A DNA stretch of 56,419 nucleotides from Terriglobia bacterium (lineage in GTDB: Bacteria > Acidobacteriota > Terriglobia > Bryobacterales > UBA6623), in assembly GCA_009841225.1 (NCBI GenBank), contig VXMF01000051.1:1-56419 (forward strand), in the 5' to 3' direction. Both the position numbers and the translations under genes were made by a program. The notes beneath the pieces are model-generated. The model made no database searches. It worked only from the letters and a program-made list of their open reading frames with translations, and was not told the origin of the DNA. This document shows positions 52,983-56,419 of this stretch, one piece after another (the stretch's first letter is position 1; every line of letters starts with the position of its first letter).

Positions 52983-54161
52983 ATGAAGTTGCCTTACCAC
53001 CTGCCGCTGGCCGGGCTGGCGCTCGCCGCGGCGCTCCAGGCCGATGTGACGATCCTCGAGGAGATCATCGTCAAGGTAAACGCTGGAATCATCCTGCGCT
53101 CCGAGTATGAGCGCACGCTGGAGCAAGACCGGCTCGAACTGCTGGCCGACACATCCCTGAACGATGCCGAGCGCGAGGAGCAGTTGCGGCAGCGCGAGAA
53201 GTCCGTTTTGCGGGACATGATCGACCAGCGCCTGCTCGTCCAAAAGGGCGAGGAACTCGGCATCGACATTCAAGCGCAGGTGCTGCGCCAACGGGACGAG
53301 ATCATGAGGCGCAACAACATCGAGTCGACAGACGACTTCGAAGCGTGGGTCCTCGAACGCACCGGAGAGCCAGCCGAGGACCTGATGGATCGCATGCGCG
53401 AGAACTTCCTGTCCCAAGCAGTGCTTGGCCAAGAGGTGTCCCGGCGGGTAGTCGTCACGCGGGACGAGATCGAGGAGTACTACGAGGCGCACAAGGACGA
53501 ATTCGTGCGCTCGGAGGGCGTCCGGCTTAGCCAGATTCTGGTTTCGCTCGAGGGTGACGAGGACGCCAAGCGCAAGCAGGCCGAAGAAGTCCACGGGCGG
53601 GTGGAGCGCGGCGAGCCCTTCGCCGAGATGGCGCGGCGCTTCTCGGAAGACGAGGCCACCAAGGAACTGGGCGGGGACATTGGCATCTACCGGCGCGGAA
53701 TGCTCCGGGAAGAGATCGAGTCGGCGGTGTTCGGGCAGCGCCAGGGTCATATCACGGACCTCCTCGAAGTCCCCAACGGGCTGCTGATCCTGCGAGTCGA
53801 TCAGAACTACAGCGAGGGCTTGGCGGAATTGGAGGAGGTGCAGGAGGAGATTCGCGCGACCATCAGCGGCCCGCGCTTCCAGCCGGAAATCCGCAGGTAC
53901 CTCAGCGAACTGCGGATGGAGTCCTACATCGAGATCCGTCCCGGCTACGCTGACGAAGGCGCGGTAGAGGGCATGAACACTGCGTGGAGCGACCCGTCTC
54001 GCCTGGCTCCGCTGACAACCACCCGCGAAGAGGTGATCCGCACGCGCCGGCGCAAGCGCCTGCTCTGGATGATCCCGCTGCCGAAAGGCCAGGTGGACGC
54101 AGAAGATTCCGACGACAGCACCGAGCCGGCGGACGAGACCGACGGGGCTGCCGCGTCGTGA
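52983..54161 (+). CDS. SurA-like periplasmic chaperone / parvulin peptidyl-prolyl isomerase
   Basis: 392 residues. Helps outer membrane proteins fold. Signal peptide M-K-L-P-Y-H-L-P-L-A-G-L-A-L-A-A-A-L-Q-A. SurA N-domain with V-K-V-N-A-G-I-I-L-R-S-E-Y and D-M-I-D-Q-R-L-L-V-Q-K-G. One parvulin domain, V-R-L-S-Q-I-L-V-S-L-E to L-I-L-R-V-D, with L-G-G-D-I-G-I-Y. The C-terminal 70 residues carry a basic block R-R-R-K-R-L and an acidic end, not typical. Start at 52983 chosen for AGGAAG spacing; an in-frame ATG lies 15 bases upstream. Stop overlaps the next GTG. Confidence 0.88.
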   Translation: MKLPYHLPLAGLALAAALQADVTILEEIIVKVNAGIILRSEYERTLEQDRLELLADTSLNDAEREEQLRQREKSVLRDMIDQRLLVQKGEELGIDIQAQVLRQRDEIMRRNNIESTDDFEAWVLERTGEPAEDLMDRMRENFLSQAVLGQEVSRRVVVTRDEIEEYYEAHKDEFVRSEGVRLSQILVSLEGDEDAKRKQAEEVHGRVERGEPFAEMARRFSEDEATKELGGDIGIYRRGMLREEIESAVFGQRQGHITDLLEVPNGLLILRVDQNYSEGLAELEEVQEEIRATISGPRFQPEIRRYLSELRMESYIEIRPGYADEGAVEGMNTAWSDPSRLAPLTTTREEVIRTRRRKRLLWMIPLPKGQVDAEDSDDSTEPADETDGAAAS

Positions 54162-55399
54162 TCAAAGACCGCTTCGTCGCCGATCTGAAGACGATCGACC
54201 GCAACGCTCGGTTCGAGAGCACCTTCCTAGTCCAAGCGAAGGAGATTCGCTCGAAGAAGAAGAGCGGCGAGCCGTATCTCGTGCTTCGCCTAGCGGATCG
54301 CACGGGCGTGATGGACGCCCGCATGTGGGACAACGTCAGCGCCGTCGCCGAGGTCTTCAAGGTCAGCGACTTCGTCGAAATCCGCGGCCGGGTCCAAGAC
54401 TACAACGGCCAGGCACAGATCATCATTGGCAAGCTGGCGGTCGTGCCACGCGCCCAAGTCGATCCCGGCGAATTCCTGCCCCGCACAAGACGCGACATCG
54501 ACAAGATGTTCGAGGAAGTCTTGGCCACCATCGAGAGCTTCGAGGATCCGCATCTGAAGCGGCTCATGAGCGATATCTTCCTCGACAAGGAGATCGCCCG
54601 CCGCTACAAGCAAGCCCCGGCTGCAAGCGGCATGCACCACGCCTGGGTCGGCGGCCTGCTCGAGCACGTCCTGAGCTGTCTTCAGGTCAGCCGGCTGCTG
54701 GCATCCCACTATTCCGAACTCGACGGCGACCTGCTCGCCTCGGGAGTGCTTCTGCACGATTTCGGCAAGATCTTCGAACTCAGCGTGGACCACGCGATCG
54801 AATACACCGACGAGGGCCGTCTCCTCGGCCACATCGCCATGGGCAGCGCTTGGCTCGAGCGCCGCTGTGATGAAATCGAGGGCTTCCCGCCACGCCTGAA
54901 GACGTTGCTGCTGCACCTGGTGCTCAGTCATCACGGCAAGCTGGAATTCGGGTCGCCCAAGCAGCCGCAGTTTCCGGAAGCACTCGCGCTGCACTATATC
55001 GACGACCTTGACTCGCGCCTCGAAATGATGCGGGCAGCCACGGGTGAAATCACCGGAGAACAGGTATGGAGCCCATTCCATCGAGGACTGGAATCCGTTG
55101 TGCTCGACAAGGAGGCTTTCCTGAGCAGGGGCTCCGGAGCCGACACCCCGCAAGAGTCGGGAGAGCAAGCGCGGGCCAGCACACGTCCCGAACCACAGCC
55201 AAGCCCTCCAACGCCCGAGCTTGAGAGACCGGCGGCCCCGGTTGGCACGAATAGTGGGCCACCAGTTCCGCCCCCATTGCACCCCGAGCCTTCATCTGGC
55301 GTTGGATTCGCGCAAGCCGAGCACGACGAGGCGGCAGCCACGCCAACGACGCCCGACCTATTTCCCGCCCCCGGACCGGCTGGCGAGAATCGGGAGTGA
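54158..55399 (+). CDS. YhaM-type 3'-5' exoribonuclease (OB fold + HD domain)
   Basis: 413 residues. Trims RNA (and DNA) from the 3' end in known relatives. OB-fold: L-V-L-R-L-A-D-R-T-G-V-M-D-A-R-M-W near 45 and V-E-I-R-G-R-V near 75. HD domain: M-H-H-A-W-V-G-G-L-L-E-H, then L-L-H-D-F-G-K and H-I-A-M-G. A Pro/Ala-rich tail of about 100 residues beyond 315 is unusual. GTGA overlap with surA-like gene indicates coupled translation. In Bacillus yhaM is beside yhaO/yhaN; here it is 44 kb away. Confidence 0.9.
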   Translation: MIKDRFVADLKTIDRNARFESTFLVQAKEIRSKKKSGEPYLVLRLADRTGVMDARMWDNVSAVAEVFKVSDFVEIRGRVQDYNGQAQIIIGKLAVVPRAQVDPGEFLPRTRRDIDKMFEEVLATIESFEDPHLKRLMSDIFLDKEIARRYKQAPAASGMHHAWVGGLLEHVLSCLQVSRLLASHYSELDGDLLASGVLLHDFGKIFELSVDHAIEYTDEGRLLGHIAMGSAWLERRCDEIEGFPPRLKTLLLHLVLSHHGKLEFGSPKQPQFPEALALHYIDDLDSRLEMMRAATGEITGEQVWSPFHRGLESVVLDKEAFLSRGSGADTPQESGEQARASTRPEPQPSPPTPELERPAAPVGTNSGPPVPPPLHPEPSSGVGFAQAEHDEAAATPTTPDLFPAPGPAGENRE

Positions 55400-55471
55400 T
55401 CCTCGCGTCGCGCGACGGGTGCGAAGGCGGCATCAGAGCACGGGCTGCACAGGAACGAGGAAGACGGAAAC

Positions 55472-56254
55472 ATGCCTGATTCGCTACAGGGCAAAGTCAT
55501 TCTGATCACGGGCTCGACCCAAGGCTTGGGCGAGGAGATCGCCCGCCTCGCGGTAGAGCGCGGCGCTGCCGGCATCGTGCTGACCGGCCGCTCGGCTGGG
55601 CGCGGCGAGGCGCTGGCTGCTGCATTGGGGTCCGAGCAATGCCGGGTGATCTTCGTGCAAGCAGAACTCGCCAACACTGCCGCATGCCAGGAAATCATCA
55701 AGCGGACCGATCAAGAGTTCGGACGCGTGGATGGCTTGGTCAACGCCGCCGCCTGCACTGAGCGTGGCACGCTCGAAGACACGTCAGCAGAGCACTGGGA
55801 CAAGATCATGGCGATCAATCTCCGAGCGCCGTTCCTGCTAATCCAAGGTTCAGTCCTCATCATGCAGCGTGAGGGCAAGGGCGGCAGCATCGTCAACATC
55901 CAGAGCATGTCGGCCCACGGCGGCACGCCCAACCTGACTCCCTACAGCGTGTCGAAGGGCGGGCTCGGCATCCTGACACGGAACGCCGCGCACTCTCAGA
56001 GAGCGCACAAGATCCGCGTCAACGCCCTCAACATCGGCTGGATGGCCACGCCCGCCGAGCACGCCGTGCAGCGCCTCGAAGGCCAGCCAGAGGACTGGCT
56101 GCAAGCAGCCGACAAGGGAGCGCCGCTCGGCAGGATACTGCGCCCGCGAGACGTGGCTGGCATGGCCGCGTATCTGCTCAGCGACGAAGCCTGCATGATG
56201 ACCGGAGCCCTGGTCGACTTCGACCAGCACGTGATGGGCATTTACGATCCCTAG
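55472..56254 (+). CDS. short-chain dehydrogenase/reductase (SDR)
   Basis: 260 residues. Classical SDR: T-G-S-T-Q-G-L-G cofactor motif, N-A-A-A structural motif, catalytic Ser in I-Q-S-M-S-A and Y-S-V-S-K. The Arg in the first helix region suggests NADP preference, weakly. End motif S-x-x-A-x-M-M-T-G-A-L-V-D-F-D is typical. GAGGAAGA before the ATG. Substrate unknown. Confidence 0.92.
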   Translation: MPDSLQGKVILITGSTQGLGEEIARLAVERGAAGIVLTGRSAGRGEALAAALGSEQCRVIFVQAELANTAACQEIIKRTDQEFGRVDGLVNAAACTERGTLEDTSAEHWDKIMAINLRAPFLLIQGSVLIMQREGKGGSIVNIQSMSAHGGTPNLTPYSVSKGGLGILTRNAAHSQRAHKIRVNALNIGWMATPAEHAVQRLEGQPEDWLQAADKGAPLGRILRPRDVAGMAAYLLSDEACMMTGALVDFDQHVMGIYDP

Positions 56255-56317
56255 ATCGCGGCGCGGCGCGCCACGGCGGAAAGCCAGATCCCGGGGGAAA
56301 TGCTATGCTTGAAACCG

Positions 56318-56348
56318 GCGGGCATCGGTGTCGGCGAGGCATGCCCGC
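56318..56348. other. hairpin upstream of tRNA-Lys
   Basis: Perfect 8-bp stem GCGGGCAT/ATGCCCGC with a 15-base loop, 16 bases before the tRNA. No T-run. May end the SDR transcript or be tRNA leader structure. TATGCT just upstream could be a -10. Confidence 0.4.
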
Positions 56349-56364
56349 GATATGACCCGGTCAT

Positions 56365-56419
56365 GGGCGCGTAGCTCAATTGGTAGAGCAAGTGACTCTT
56401 AATCACTAGGTTCGGGGTT
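56365..56419 (+). tRNA. tRNA-Lys (anticodon CTT), 3' part cut by window edge
   Basis: GGGCGCG acceptor, TA, GCTC/GAGC D arm and anticodon stem AGTGA/TCACT with loop CTCTTAA. The loop centre is CTT. The T arm starts but the window ends before it closes. Confidence 0.92.

Overview
The window reads as ordinary chromosome from a high-GC, two-membrane (diderm) bacterium, most like an Acidobacteriota lineage (Solibacter/Bryobacterales type); this placement is inferred. Support for two membranes comes from LptD, a SurA-type periplasmic chaperone, a TonB protein, a BBP2-type porin and several Tat or lipoprotein signals. GatB points to tRNA-dependent amidation of Asn/Gln. A LytS/LytTR pair, Tat-tagged Gfo/Idh, DUF1501 and PQQ proteins fit that phylum. 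I see no insertion sequences, phage genes or CRISPR arrays.

Layout. 1-3054: left-edge secreted gene fragment and LptD. 3287-5142: a sulfatase followed by the decaying remains of a second one. 5194-9990: YhaO/YhaN (SbcCD-like) pair. 10142-13107: zinc-ribbon TPR protein overlapping a ClC chloride channel with CBS domains. 13104-16231 (minus): orphan Gluconate_2-dh3 protein, a porin with its own double terminator and AT-rich promoter region, and a secreted HExxH protein. 16312-18312: D-threonine-aldolase/D-serine-dehydratase-like PLP enzyme, RidA and an unknown helical protein. 18664-19947: unusual TonB protein with a repeated cytoplasmic N-terminus. 20061-38946: a 19-kb catabolic stretch with four sulfatases, an arylsulfate sulfotransferase, SMP-30 lactonase, Gfo/Idh oxidoreductase, a two-domain alpha/beta hydrolase, a PQQ alcohol dehydrogenase with cytochrome tail, a sarcosine-oxidase-like flavoenzyme and DUF1501. 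A selenocysteine tRNA lies inside this stretch. 38992-40386: ammonium transporter. 40745-43503: PhoH-YbeY-Era-BON operon. 43802-44032: orphan ribbon-helix-helix protein behind a palindrome. 44412-47473 (minus): FadB/J-type beta-oxidation enzyme and a zinc-ribbon membrane protein. 47613-49094: GatB. 49132-52886: LytTR regulator and LytS kinase flanking a coiled-coil membrane gene. 52983-55399: SurA-like chaperone translationally coupled to YhaM-type exoribonuclease. 55472-56254: SDR; then a tRNA-Lys cut by the right edge.

How the parts fit. The sulfatases (all with the Cys-type C-x-P-x-R motif that needs formylglycine maturation), the sulfotransferase, the lactonase, oxidoreductases and hydrolases look like parts of a programme for stripping and oxidising sulfated organic compounds outside the cytoplasm, with the porin and TonB giving or energising uptake. 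The most unusual points are the tRNA-Sec, the lanthanide-type Asp pair in the PQQ dehydrogenase, the exact 45-residue Trp-Trp repeats in TonB, the pseudogenised sulfatase, and several palindromic or AT-rich control regions. I did not find one clearly new multi-gene system; the TonB repeat architecture and the sulfated-compound locus are the best candidates.
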